Source: Lentzea aerocolonigenes
Lineage (GTDB): Bacteria > Actinomycetota > Actinomycetes > Mycobacteriales > Pseudonocardiaceae
Direction of reading: 5' to 3'
DNA length: 64,000 nucleotides
Assembly: GCF_000955955.1 (NCBI RefSeq)
Contig: NZ_JYJG01000076.1
Span: forward strand, 13,959 to 77,958
Shown here: positions 43,600 to 51,947 of the stretch, piece after piece
How positions within the stretch are numbered: the first letter of the stretch is position 1
How the letters are laid out: each line of letters starts with the position of its first letter
Translations under genes and position numbers: made by a program
The notes under the pieces: model-generated
Databases searched by the model: none
Told to the model about the DNA's origin: nothing
Seen by the model: only the letters and a program-made list of their open reading frames with translations

Positions 43600-44679
43600 G
43601 TGCTGTTCGTGGTTCTCGGCTGCTCTGTGGCCTTCGCGTTGCTGGTGGTGGAGGTGATCCACCGGCTGGTGCGCCGCTTCACACACAGCGGCAAGATGTA
43701 CCGGCCCGGTCAGGTGTTCGGGGCGCTGCTGGCCGCGCAGATAAGCCTGAGCGTGTACCCGGTCAACCTGCCGATCACCCTGCACGTGCTGGGAATCGCG
43801 CTGATCATGGCCGGCGCGTGGCTGCTGTCGGCGTTCATCAGCACGTTGGTGGACATATCGCTGTCGCGCATCAGGACTGACGTCACGGACAACCGCCACG
43901 CACGGCGCGTGCACACGCAGGTCACGCTCATAAGGCGGCTGGCGTTGGTGGTCATCGGGGTGTTGGCGGTCGGCGCGATTCTGATGACGTTCCCAGGGGC
44001 GCGCGCGGTCGGATCGACGGTGCTGGCGTCCGCGGCGGTCATCGGTGCGGTGGCGGCGTTGGCGGCGCAGTCGTTGCTGGGCAACGTCATTTCGGGGATG
44101 CAGATCGCGTTCAGCGACGCCATCAGGCTGGATGACGTTGTGGTGGTGGAAGGCGAGTGGGGGCGGGTCGAGGACATCACGCTCACGTACGTGGTGATGC
44201 ACCTGTGGGACGACCGGCGGCTGGTGCTGCCGACGTCGTACTTCCTCAAGACCCCCTTCGAGAACTGGACGCGCACGCAGTCGGCGTTGCTGGGGACGGT
44301 GGAGCTCGACCTCGACTGGACCGTGCCGGTGGAGGCGATGCGGCAGGAGATGCGGTCGATGCTCGAGGGCAGCGATCTGTGGGACGGGCGGGTGTCCGTG
44401 CTGCAGGTGACAGCCGCGACGCAGGGGTTTGTGCGGCTGAGGGCGCTGGTCAGTGCGGCCGACGCGGGCAAGTTGTGGGATCTCAGGTGTTTGACCAGGG
44501 AACACCTGGTGGACTGGGTGCAGCGACACCACAACGGTGCGTTGCCGCAGGTCAGGACGCGGGCGGTCACCGGAACCAAACGCCTGCAGCCGGCCAGCGA
44601 CCAGCACACGGACGCGCGGGTGTTCGGCGAGAGCGTGGACGGGGCGCAGCGGGAGCAAGCGTTTGCGGGGCCTAAGTAG
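43600..44679 (+). CDS. MscS-family mechanosensitive channel
   Basis: A 359-residue membrane protein. About four transmembrane helices precede the pore helix region ASAAVIGAVAALAAQSLLGN, Gly/Ala-rich as in TM3 of MscS, followed by the beta domain with FSDAIRLDDVVVVEG, EWGRVEDITLTYV and the conserved LPTSYFLKTPFENWT. It should release solutes under osmotic downshock. GTG at 43600 is preceded by GGGAGGAGGA, a very strong ribosome-binding site; the frame start at 43459 would add about 47 residues unlike a membrane protein start. The stop overlaps that of the convergent merR-like gene by 8 nt. Confidence 0.9.
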   Translation: MLFVVLGCSVAFALLVVEVIHRLVRRFTHSGKMYRPGQVFGALLAAQISLSVYPVNLPITLHVLGIALIMAGAWLLSAFISTLVDISLSRIRTDVTDNRHARRVHTQVTLIRRLALVVIGVLAVGAILMTFPGARAVGSTVLASAAVIGAVAALAAQSLLGNVISGMQIAFSDAIRLDDVVVVEGEWGRVEDITLTYVVMHLWDDRRLVLPTSYFLKTPFENWTRTQSALLGTVELDLDWTVPVEAMRQEMRSMLEGSDLWDGRVSVLQVTAATQGFVRLRALVSAADAGKLWDLRCLTREHLVDWVQRHHNGALPQVRTRAVTGTKRLQPASDQHTDARVFGESVDGAQREQAFAGPK

Positions 44680-45019
44680 AACGCTCCAGGATGCCGGCGA
44701 TCAGGCCTCGGCACCGGGCGATCTCGGCGGCCTGCGAGTCCAGGCGGGCCACCTCGGCGCGCAAGGTCGCCAGCAGGTCGCTGCACGGGTCGAGGCGTGG
44801 TGAGGCGTCCATGACGCACGGGAGCAGCAGCGCGATGGTCGCGACGGGCAGGCCGACGTTCAGCAGGGCCTTGATGCGTCGAACCGTTTCGACCTCGGCA
44901 GGACCGTAGGTTCGATAGCCGTTCGACGAGCGCGAAGAAGTCAGCAACCCGCACTGCTCGTAGTAGCGGACGGAACGGGTGGAGACGCCGCACTCAGCGG
45001 CCAGTTCGCCGATCAACAC
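44672..45019 (-). CDS. MerR-family regulator
   Basis: A 115-residue regulator. The N-terminal winged helix (IGELAAECGVSTRSVRYYEQ then GLLTSSRSSNGYRTYG) is a textbook MerR DNA-binding domain, followed by the coiled-coil helix. The Cys-containing C-terminal part is short (CRGLIAG), with one more Cys in LLPCVMD and CSDLL; metal binding is possible but no standard metal-loop is visible. It is divergent from an alpha/beta hydrolase-MFS pair. The 43-nt interval has a 20-nt-spaced promoter with a central inverted repeat, as expected for MerR-type activation by DNA distortion. Confidence 0.9.
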   Translation of the reverse strand: MLIGELAAECGVSTRSVRYYEQCGLLTSSRSSNGYRTYGPAEVETVRRIKALLNVGLPVATIALLLPCVMDASPRLDPCSDLLATLRAEVARLDSQAAEIARCRGLIAGILERST

Positions 45020-45022
45020 GCC

Positions 45023-45054
45023 TTGACCTTGACACTGATGTCAAGCCTTACGGT
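45023..45054 (+). promoter_or_regulatory. MerR-type promoter with 20-nt spacer
   Basis: A -35 element TTGACC (45023-45028) and a -10 element TACGGT (45049-45054) are 20 nt apart. The spacer contains CTTGACA-CTGA-TGTCAAG (45028-45045), a perfect inverted repeat centred in it. This overlong spacer is the hallmark of promoters activated by MerR proteins. The -10 is 8 nt before ATG 45063, so the hydrolase mRNA is probably leaderless. Confidence 0.7.
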
Positions 45055-45062
45055 CGGAAACC

Positions 45063-45743
45063 ATGAACGTGATCGTGCACGGGGTGCATTCGGTTTCCGA
45101 GGACTGGACACAGGTCGGCGCGCTGCTCGGCCCGACAGAAGTACCGGACAGGCGGGGACGCAAGGGCGTGCCGTTGCCGGACGACTACAGCCTGCGGACC
45201 GAGATCGACGACCTGCACCGCACACTCGACCTGCACGAGAGCAAGACGCTCATCGGGCACAGCTACGGCGGCCTCATCGCGCTGCTGACCGCCCAGGAAC
45301 GGGACGACCTCGAAGCCCTGGTGCTCTACGAACCCGCCCTCTACATCAACAGCGCCACGCTGGACAACGTCGGTGACGCGCTGCGCAGAGGCGACCGGGA
45401 CGCGGCGTTGGAGATCGTCCTCACCAAGATCGCGGGTGAGCAGGAGTTCCGCGAGGCCGATCCCGAAGGCTGGCTCGCGGCGCAAGAGCTGCTGGACACG
45501 ACGTTCCGCGAACTGTCCGCGATCGACACCTACCGCTACGAGCCGCCTAAGCTGCGGATCCCGGTCACCGTGCTCCTCGGCGAGCGGACCGGCCACATCT
45601 TCGGACCGGCTGCGCGGGACGTCGTCGAGGACACCGGTGGCACGTTGCTCACGCTCGAAGGCGAAGGCCACATCGCGCACGTGACGAACCCGGAACTTCT
45701 GGCCGCGACGATCCGGGAGGCATCCACCACACTGAGCGGATGA
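45063..45743 (+). CDS. Alpha/beta hydrolase under MerR control
   Basis: A 226-residue hydrolase. The nucleophile elbow GHSYGG is near residue 69, preceded by VHGVHSVSEDW at the N-terminus and followed by the acid in TVLLGERTG and the His in EGEGHIAHVTNPE. It belongs to the small-ester hydrolase group without a lid of note. The start has no Shine-Dalgarno sequence but sits 8 nt after a -10 box. It overlaps the MFS transporter gene by 4 nt, so both are co-expressed, and the operator in front suggests that a ligand sensed by the MerR protein turns them on. A detoxification and export or uptake unit is the natural reading (inference). Confidence 0.85.
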   Translation: MNVIVHGVHSVSEDWTQVGALLGPTEVPDRRGRKGVPLPDDYSLRTEIDDLHRTLDLHESKTLIGHSYGGLIALLTAQERDDLEALVLYEPALYINSATLDNVGDALRRGDRDAALEIVLTKIAGEQEFREADPEGWLAAQELLDTTFRELSAIDTYRYEPPKLRIPVTVLLGERTGHIFGPAARDVVEDTGGTLLTLEGEGHIAHVTNPELLAATIREASTTLSG

Positions 45744-47086
45744 GAACCGGGGACCAGGTCGTCCAGAGCCTGCCGTGGCGGTGGCGCGCGCAGGGCACGA
45801 TCTTCGTCATCGGCGGGCTCGGGTTCCTGTTCGACGCGTGGGACGTCACGCTCAACGCGTTCCTGATCCCGCTGGTCAGCGCCGAGTGGGGCCTCAGCCT
45901 CGGCGAACGCGGGTGGGTCGGCACGGCCAACCTCATCGGGATGGCCGCCGGAGCGTTCGCCTGGGGTGCGGTCGCGGACACCATCGGGCGCAAGAAGGCG
46001 TTCAGCCTCACGATCCTGATGTTCTCGGTCTTCACGGTCCTCGGGGCCGCGTCGCCGGACTTCCTGACGTTCTGCGTGTTCCGGTTCCTCGCCGGAGTCG
46101 GGCTCGGCGGGTGCATCCCGGTGGACTTCGCGCTGGTCGGTGAGTTCACGCCCGCGAAGGTGCGCGGCAGGGTGCTGGCCGCGATGGACGGGTTCTGGCC
46201 GCTGGGCGCAACGTTGTGCGGCCTCACGGCGGCCTTCTTCGCGGACCTGGGCAGTTGGCGGATGCTGATGCTCACGATGGTGCTGCCCGCGCTGCTGCTG
46301 TTCTGGATCCGCCGGGGAGTGCCCGAGTCGCCGATGTTCCTCGTCACCAAGGGCAGGCCGGCGGAGGCCAAGAAGGTCATCGACGACCTGGTCGCCAGAA
46401 CAGGAGCGCCGCCAGAAGAGTGGCAGCTCCCCGAACCCCAGCAGGCCCAGCGCCTCTCCCCCAAGACCATGTTCGCGCAGCTCAAGGACATCTGGCGGTT
46501 CGACCCGAAGCGCACCGGCGCGATGTGGCTGATGTTCCTCGCCGTGTTCCTGCTGTACTACGGCGCCGTCACGTGGCTGCCGAGCATCCTCAAGGCGCAG
46601 GGGTACGGGACGTACGCGGCGTTCATGGTCACGACGGGGACCGTGGCGGTGGGCATCGTCAGCTCGCTGATCAGCGCGTGGCTCGTGGACGTGTTCGGGC
46701 GCAAGTGGGTCATCGCGGTCACGGCGCCGCTCGCGTCGTTGGCGCTGATCATGTTCGCGTTGCAGATCAACGTCGACACGGCCGCGAAAGCCTGGATCAC
46801 GCTCTACGGGATGCTGATCCAGATCGCGATCCCCGCGCTGTACGCGTTCGCGCCGGAGCTGTACCCGACGCACCTGCGGGCCAGCGGGTTCGGGTGGGCC
46901 TCGACGATCAGCCGGATCGGCGCGGCGTTCGTGCCGGTGCTGCTCGGGGCGATCCTGTGGCCACGGCTGGGGCTGCCGCTGACGTTCGCGGTGATCGGGG
47001 TCGTGGTGGTGGGCGGCGTGATCATGATGATGCTGACGGTGCCCGAAACGAAGATGCAACCACTCGCCGAGGCCGTTCCGTCCTAG
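45740..47086 (+). CDS. MFS transporter (metabolite:H+ symporter/sugar-porter type)
   Basis: A 448-residue 12-helix transporter. The signatures are GRKKAFSLTI after helix 2, DxxGRK repeated as DVFGRKWVI after helix 8, and PAKVRGRVLAAMDGFWPLGA in helix 4-5 surroundings, fitting the SP/AAHS families such as NiaP- or aromatic acid-type carriers. A charged central loop (about residues 195-250, QAQRLSPKTMFAQLKDIW) separates the halves. The gene starts at ATG 45740 overlapping the hydrolase stop. It is followed by a long hairpin. Uptake of an organic acid is as likely as export; the substrate is unknown. Confidence 0.88.
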   Translation: MRTGDQVVQSLPWRWRAQGTIFVIGGLGFLFDAWDVTLNAFLIPLVSAEWGLSLGERGWVGTANLIGMAAGAFAWGAVADTIGRKKAFSLTILMFSVFTVLGAASPDFLTFCVFRFLAGVGLGGCIPVDFALVGEFTPAKVRGRVLAAMDGFWPLGATLCGLTAAFFADLGSWRMLMLTMVLPALLLFWIRRGVPESPMFLVTKGRPAEAKKVIDDLVARTGAPPEEWQLPEPQQAQRLSPKTMFAQLKDIWRFDPKRTGAMWLMFLAVFLLYYGAVTWLPSILKAQGYGTYAAFMVTTGTVAVGIVSSLISAWLVDVFGRKWVIAVTAPLASLALIMFALQINVDTAAKAWITLYGMLIQIAIPALYAFAPELYPTHLRASGFGWASTISRIGAAFVPVLLGAILWPRLGLPLTFAVIGVVVVGGVIMMMLTVPETKMQPLAEAVPS

Positions 47087-47307
47087 CCGTATGAGAAGAC
47101 CACACGCCGTCGCGTCTTGTGCGCTGGCTCTCGGGAAGCCGGACTGGATCCGGGCCGAGCAGGCGATTCGCGGCGGCTTCCTCATCGCGCCACCGACGAG
47201 CACCGTGCAGCCGGGACGCGATGAGGCCGTCGTGTCGCGGGATCCCGGAATCGGCTTCCTGCGCGCCGAGATGCCGGTCGACGACGTGGAAGAAGAAACC
47301 CGAAACC

Positions 47308-47348
47308 GCGGAAAGCCCCAGGATCTCGTGAATCCTGGGGCTTTCCGC
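47308..47348. terminator. Perfect 17-bp hairpin
   Basis: GCGGAAAGCCCCAGGAT (47308-47324) pairs perfectly with ATCCTGGGGCTTTCCGC (47332-47348) around a 7-nt loop. It lies between the MFS stop (47086) and the S8 protease stop (47359) and is the strongest hairpin in the window. The 272-nt gap contains no other convincing element; a frame at 47091-47366 runs through the hairpin and is not counted as a gene. Confidence 0.85.
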
Positions 47349-47358
47349 GTTCGAACGA

Positions 47359-50300
47359 CTAGCTGACGGACTGAACGATCACGGCACCGCGGCCGACGAC
47401 GTTCTCGCCCGACGTGCGGACCTCGAGCTCACCGCGCAGCACGCGGCCGGCACCCGGCTGGCCCTGCGGCGTGATGACGCCCGCGACGTTCCACGACGAA
47501 CCGGCGGCGTGGTCGGCGTTGACGTCGGACACGGTCAGCGTGCCCAGACCGGCCGAGACGTAGGCGTCGAAGTAGTCGTACTGCGTGGTGCCCGTGGGCA
47601 CCGCGAAGCCGTCCACCTGGACGCGCCACAGACCGGCGGCCGGGTTGTTGAGCGTCACCGACTCCTCGGAGTCGCCGTCAGCCGACTGACCGGCGACGAC
47701 ACACGAACCCGACGTGCAGTTCAGCAGGAACAGGTCGAGGTCGGACGCGGCGTCGGACGGGCTGCCGATCGTCGCCGTGATCCGCGACGCGCCCGCCGGA
47801 ACCTGGATGTCGAAGAACTTGGTCTCCTGGTCCAGGATCGTCGGACGGCTCGTCACCGCGCTGCCGACCGCACCCGCCACGAGCCGGCCGTTGAACGCGG
47901 CCTGCGTGTTCGTGACCGTGTAGTTGCGGTTCACCGGCGTGCCCAGCGCCGCGGACGCGATGACGTCCGGGTTCGGGCTGATCGTCGTGCCGAGCACGGA
48001 CGCGGTCACCGAGTACGGCGCCTCGTCGACGTCGGACGTGCGGCGCGCCTCGACCACGATCTCCCACACACCGGCCATCGGGCTGGTGATGGTGCGGCTG
48101 TTGGGCGTGCCACCGGCACAACCGGCACCGGCGTCCGGGTTGTAGCAGCTGGTCGACGCGTTGGACTCGACACCGACACCCTGCGGGGTGAAGCGCAGGA
48201 AGCGGACCTGGCCCTTGCCGGGCTCGCCGCCACCGGTCAGGTCGACCTTCAGCGCGGTCGTGCCCTTGGGCACGTTCACGAAGAGGCTGGTCGTCTGGTT
48301 GCGGGCGATCGTGCCGGACTTCGTGACCGAGAACTTGTTGGCGGCGTTGAAGTTCTGCGCCGCGAACACGGTGTTCAGGGTCTGCGAGTCGATGCCGGGC
48401 GTCTCCGGGTTGTCGATCTGCAGGATGGCGCTGTGCACGCCCGCCGTCTTGGCCTTGACCCGGACGGTGAACTCGACCGGGGTGTTGAGCGGCAGGTTGA
48501 CGGTGCGGTCCGACTTGAACGTGCCGTCGTTGCCCTTCCACGTCACGTTGTGCGTGTCGTGGTCGTCACCCGTGGTGCGGGTCAGCGTGTAGGTGCGGGT
48601 GTACTCCTGGCCCGCGGTCGCGCCTTCACGGTCGTGGATGCCGACACCGGTGTTCGGCTTGGCCAGCAGTCCGCTGAGGACGGTGTTGACCTGGACCGAG
48701 GTCGTGATCTGGTTGGGCTGGGAGTGCTTGTCCAGCAACGACCACGCGGCGTTGGTGTTGAAGAGGCCAGCGCCCTGCTCGTAGGCCTGCAGGTTGTCGA
48801 CCCACTTGGCGCTGCGCTGGATCGCGTACCGCAGCTCGGCGCTGGTCGGCTTGGTGCCGTTGTGCGTGGCCTTGAACGCGCTCACGAGCAGCGCGGCGGC
48901 ACCGGTCGCCTGCGGGGCGGCCATCGAGGTGCCGTTCAGCATCGAGTAGCCGGGCGGGAGGCTGTAGGTGCCCGCCACCACGGTGGCCTCCAGCCAGCGC
49001 GGCGTGGTGGAGATGGCCGAACCCGGCGCGACGATGTTCGGCTTGAAGCCGCCGTCCTCACGCGGGCCGCGCGACGAGAAGCCGTGCAGGCTCTGCTTCT
49101 GCGCGGTCTTCGAGCCGTAGTTGGAGAGCCAGGTCTGGCTGGTGATGTACGAGCCGACGCTGACGGCGTCCGTGGCGACCGACGGGTCGCCGACCGTGTT
49201 GGCACCCGCACCCGAGTTGCCCGCCGAGATGAACAGCTGGACGTTGTACTCGTTGATCGTGCGGTTGTAGAGCTCAGCGCGGGCGTTGTTGCCGTCGTTG
49301 AGCGCCGGGAGACCACCGATGGAGATGTTCACGACGTCGGCGCCGTTGCGCGCGGCGTAGAGGACACCGTCGATGAGGCCCGAGCTGGTGCAGGAAGGCG
49401 TGGAGAGACAGGCCTTGACCGCCATCAGCTTCGCGCCGGGGGCCGCGCCGTCCATCTTGCCGCCGAACAGCTTGTGCGCCGAGGTGATGCCGGCGACGTG
49501 CGTGCCGTGTTCACCGGCGGCGATGCCGATGCTGACGTACGGCGTGCCGCCGTTGTCGTAGATCGACTTGTCGGTCTGCACGACGAACGCCACGCGGTCC
49601 ATGACCGCGGTCGCGGGGTTGTCGGTGCCGAAGAACCCGGAGTCCTTCTTGACCTTGTAGTCGATCATCCGCGGGTTGTTGGTGAAGTTCCCGTCACCAT
49701 CGGTGTCGACGAAGACCTCCTTCGTCGTGATGTCCTGGAGGACACCCCACGAGTCGAGGCGGTCGCCGTCGCGGTTGATGTCACCGCCCATCTCGCTGTC
49801 CGGCCCGCCGAGGTCGCCGGCGACCTCGCGGAAGAGACCGAACGAGTACGGGCCGCCGGTGGCCGGCGCCGTCCACTCCTTGCCACCGTTGGTGAACTTG
49901 CCGACGGTGCCGGTTTTGGTCATGGTGACCCAGGTGCCGTCGCCGGACGCCGGGTTGTTGGCCGTGAACCAGTCGACGACCTTGCGCTCACCGGTGCTGG
50001 TCGTCTGCAGGGCAGGGGTGTCCAGGTCGATGCCGGAGTCGATGATCGCGATCGTGGTGCCGCGGCCGTCCCACTTCGGGTGCGCGGTGGCGAACTGCGC
50101 CGCCTGCGTGTCCTGGGTCGGCATGTACGGGTTGGTGCGCGGCGTCGACGAGCTCGGCGGCGTCTGCGGGGCCGGCTGCTCCGCACCCTGCGGGCGCGGG
50201 TCGTCGAGCGCGACGAGGCCGTCGACGTCCACGGCGTTGACGGACTTCAGCTTGGCCGCCTTCTCCGCGTTGTCGCGCGGGATGGTGACCTTGACGTAGT

Positions 50301-50592
50301 CGACGTCCTTCTCGGTCTTCTGGACCGTGGCGCCGAGCGCCTTCAGCTCGCTGACCGCGGCGTCGGTCTTGCCGTTCTCGGCGGCGACCAGCAGGTCGAC
50401 GGTCGGCTTGCCCTCACGGGCGGCCTGGTCGACGAGCGCGCGGTCCTGCTTGTCCAGCTGCTTGTCGGCGGCCGGCTTGTCCTGCTGCGCGGCGTTCTGC
50501 GCGATAACGGGGGTGGCGGCGAAGCCGAGCCCGGCAGTGCCCAACACCGCGGTCAGCAAGACCGTTCCGGTGCGGCGTCTCCAGTTCTTCAC
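47359..50592 (-). CDS. Large secreted S8 (subtilisin-type) serine protease
   Basis: A 1077-residue exported protease. GTG 50592 begins a signal (VKNWRRRTGTVLLTAVLGTA to TPVIAQ), then an I9-like propeptide. The triad is Asp185 (IAIIDSGID), His362 (EHGTHVAGI) and Ser556 (NGTSMAAPQATG), with oxyanion Asn in FISAGNSGAG. Asp and His are 177 residues apart, against about 32 in subtilisin, because of an insert with two EF-hand-like acidic loops (DINRDGDRLD, DTDGDGNFT). The C-terminal 450 residues include beta-rich PPC-like domains. The overall layout matches large actinomycete S8 proteases near the tripeptidyl-peptidase II group. It is monocistronic. Confidence 0.92.
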   Translation of the reverse strand: MKNWRRRTGTVLLTAVLGTAGLGFAATPVIAQNAAQQDKPAADKQLDKQDRALVDQAAREGKPTVDLLVAAENGKTDAAVSELKALGATVQKTEKDVDYVKVTIPRDNAEKAAKLKSVNAVDVDGLVALDDPRPQGAEQPAPQTPPSSSTPRTNPYMPTQDTQAAQFATAHPKWDGRGTTIAIIDSGIDLDTPALQTTSTGERKVVDWFTANNPASGDGTWVTMTKTGTVGKFTNGGKEWTAPATGGPYSFGLFREVAGDLGGPDSEMGGDINRDGDRLDSWGVLQDITTKEVFVDTDGDGNFTNNPRMIDYKVKKDSGFFGTDNPATAVMDRVAFVVQTDKSIYDNGGTPYVSIGIAAGEHGTHVAGITSAHKLFGGKMDGAAPGAKLMAVKACLSTPSCTSSGLIDGVLYAARNGADVVNISIGGLPALNDGNNARAELYNRTINEYNVQLFISAGNSGAGANTVGDPSVATDAVSVGSYITSQTWLSNYGSKTAQKQSLHGFSSRGPREDGGFKPNIVAPGSAISTTPRWLEATVVAGTYSLPPGYSMLNGTSMAAPQATGAAALLVSAFKATHNGTKPTSAELRYAIQRSAKWVDNLQAYEQGAGLFNTNAAWSLLDKHSQPNQITTSVQVNTVLSGLLAKPNTGVGIHDREGATAGQEYTRTYTLTRTTGDDHDTHNVTWKGNDGTFKSDRTVNLPLNTPVEFTVRVKAKTAGVHSAILQIDNPETPGIDSQTLNTVFAAQNFNAANKFSVTKSGTIARNQTTSLFVNVPKGTTALKVDLTGGGEPGKGQVRFLRFTPQGVGVESNASTSCYNPDAGAGCAGGTPNSRTITSPMAGVWEIVVEARRTSDVDEAPYSVTASVLGTTISPNPDVIASAALGTPVNRNYTVTNTQAAFNGRLVAGAVGSAVTSRPTILDQETKFFDIQVPAGASRITATIGSPSDAASDLDLFLLNCTSGSCVVAGQSADGDSEESVTLNNPAAGLWRVQVDGFAVPTGTTQYDYFDAYVSAGLGTLTVSDVNADHAAGSSWNVAGVITPQGQPGAGRVLRGELEVRTSGENVVGRGAVIVQSVS

Positions 50593-50747
50593 GGCGCATG
50601 TGCCCTTCGTGGGGTAAAGAGTGCTCCGAAGTGCATCTCTTCGTCTCGCGAGGGGCAATAGTCCCACCGGGCTATTTTCTGGATCCACATTGGACTGTTC
50701 AGCGTCTTGTCCGGGCGCACTTGTAGTGCTGCGCGTTTCTTTTACGC

Positions 50748-50776
50748 CTTAGAACGAGCAGTCCTCCTCCAGTCAA
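50748..50776 (-). promoter_or_regulatory. Candidate promoter of the S8 protease
   Basis: On the minus strand TTGACT (50776-50771) and TCTAAG (50753-50748) are separated by 17 nt. The implied leader is about 150 nt long. A GAAGGG ribosome-binding site lies before GTG 50592. The match to consensus is only moderate. Confidence 0.35.
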
Positions 50777-50843
50777 GAGCTGATAGAGGGGAATGTCAAG
50801 TCTGCGTCAACGGTGAACACTGCCGGTGTGTAACGGGCTGACC

Positions 50844-51386
50844 TCACCGGACGATGGATTGATCGCTATTCCCGCCGAATAGCGACTTCAATCTCGCCCG
50901 CATGCGGGCGACGAGGCCCTGGCCGGTCGCGAGGGGTTTCGGCTGCGCTCCGCACGTCGGGCAGGTCGCGCGGTGTGCTTTCAGCGCGCGTTCGAGTTGC
51001 CGGACGTGGTTTGCCGTCCGCTCGGGCACTGAATCCTTTTTGATCGAGAGCAGACTCAGCTCCGTGAGCGCCTCTGTGCCGTTGTGCAGACGGACGGCCG
51101 GCGCGATCGTGTGGAAGAAGATCAGGTTTCGGCGTCTTTTGGGCTCGATTGTTCGGACATCGCACCACTGAATGGCGGCCTGGCGATCGAGGCTGTTCGA
51201 CGTAATGCCGTCGGACGTGAGCTTCGTTCCCATCCGGAAACTGCGCCACGCGACCGTGCCGCCCATCAACGACCACAGGCCGCCGAAGACGTAGCCGTAC
51301 CAGGGACCGCCCGCCATCGCGATCGGCCCGCTGGCGGCAACCGCGCCACCGAGCCCGAACAGGATCCATCTCCACCTGGTGTGCAT
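50844..51386 (-). CDS. Small membrane protein with PH-like domain
   Basis: A 180-residue protein with two N-terminal membrane helices (WILFGLGGAVAASGPIAMAG and YVFGGLWSLMGGTVAW) and a cytoplasmic strand-rich part (GTKLTSDGITSNSLDRQAAI, IEPKRRRNLIFFHT) like the bacterial PH domain found in many two-helix actinobacterial proteins. A CPTC motif near residue 141 is half of a zinc ribbon with no visible second pair. ATG 51386 starts the first helix; a frame start at 51440 would overlap the neighbouring gene. The function is unknown. It follows a second small membrane protein gene by 22 nt, so the two are probably one transcript. Confidence 0.72.
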   Translation of the reverse strand: MHTRWRWILFGLGGAVAASGPIAMAGGPWYGYVFGGLWSLMGGTVAWRSFRMGTKLTSDGITSNSLDRQAAIQWCDVRTIEPKRRRNLIFFHTIAPAVRLHNGTEALTELSLLSIKKDSVPERTANHVRQLERALKAHRATCPTCGAQPKPLATGQGLVARMRARLKSLFGGNSDQSIVR

Positions 51387-51408
51387 CTCCCCATCCTGTT
51401 TACCCGAT

Positions 51409-51870
51409 TCAGGGGCTTGTTCTCTCAACGCTCGCCGCACGCGGTCTGTTGAACACGAAGATGGCGGCCAGCGCCCACACCAGGAACACCGGGAACGCGC
51501 AGAGCCCTGCCATCCCGACGGAATCGGTCAACCCCACCCACTCGGAGCGAGGGCCGGACACCCCCAGCAGCTCGAGCGCCGGGATCCACGTCAGGACGAA
51601 GTTCTTGTCACCGCCGAAGAACAAACTCGCCAGCAGGGTCCCTGCGGACATCCCGGCGAACGGCACCCACACGTGCCACGACAGCACCCGGGACCTCAGC
51701 AGGGCGATCGCCAGCATGGTGGGCACCAGCGCCAGCACCGGTCCGATGACCGTCATCATGAAGAACAAGGTCTCCAGACCGCCCCAGCGCATGCGCAACA
51801 CCACTGCCGCCGTCAGCGCGGCGAGCTGAAGCGCGAGGTTCGCAGCGGGTCTCATCGGCAGAGAATGCAC
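51409..51870 (-). CDS. Four-helix membrane protein, function unknown
   Basis: A protein of 148-153 residues with four hydrophobic helices (ALQLAALTAAVVLRM, MMTVIGPVLALVPTMLAIAL, VWVPFAGMSAGTLLASLFF and AGLCAFPVFLVWALAAIFVF). I do not recognise a family. GTG 51870 and ATG 51855 are both possible starts and neither has a clear ribosome-binding site. It is divergent from the coiled-coil gene at 51948 and probably co-transcribed with the PH-like membrane protein. Confidence 0.65.
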   Translation of the reverse strand: MHSLPMRPAANLALQLAALTAAVVLRMRWGGLETLFFMMTVIGPVLALVPTMLAIALLRSRVLSWHVWVPFAGMSAGTLLASLFFGGDKNFVLTWIPALELLGVSGPRSEWVGLTDSVGMAGLCAFPVFLVWALAAIFVFNRPRAASVERTSP

Positions 51871-51935
51871 TCGCGCAGGTCACCGACACATCGGTAGAGC
51901 TACTCGTTCCGCAGGACTGGAGGCTGATCAGGCGC

Positions 51936-51941
51936 TACCTT
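51936..51941 (+). promoter_or_regulatory. Leaderless -10 box
   Basis: TACCTT lies 6 nt before ATG 51948 with no Shine-Dalgarno sequence between, so the following gene is probably translated from a leaderless mRNA. Confidence 0.45.
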
Positions 51942-51947
51942 GCGCGC

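Noticed and set aside
47091..47366. A 91-codon plus-strand frame after the MFS gene
   Set aside because: It runs through the 17-bp terminator hairpin and into the S8 gene end, has no ribosome-binding site, and its composition is not like a protein of this genome.
47509..50661. A 3.1-kb open frame on the plus strand opposite the S8 protease
   Set aside because: Same cause; the protein would be low-complexity Arg/Val/Asp sequence, while the minus strand has signal peptide, triad and oxyanion residues in order.
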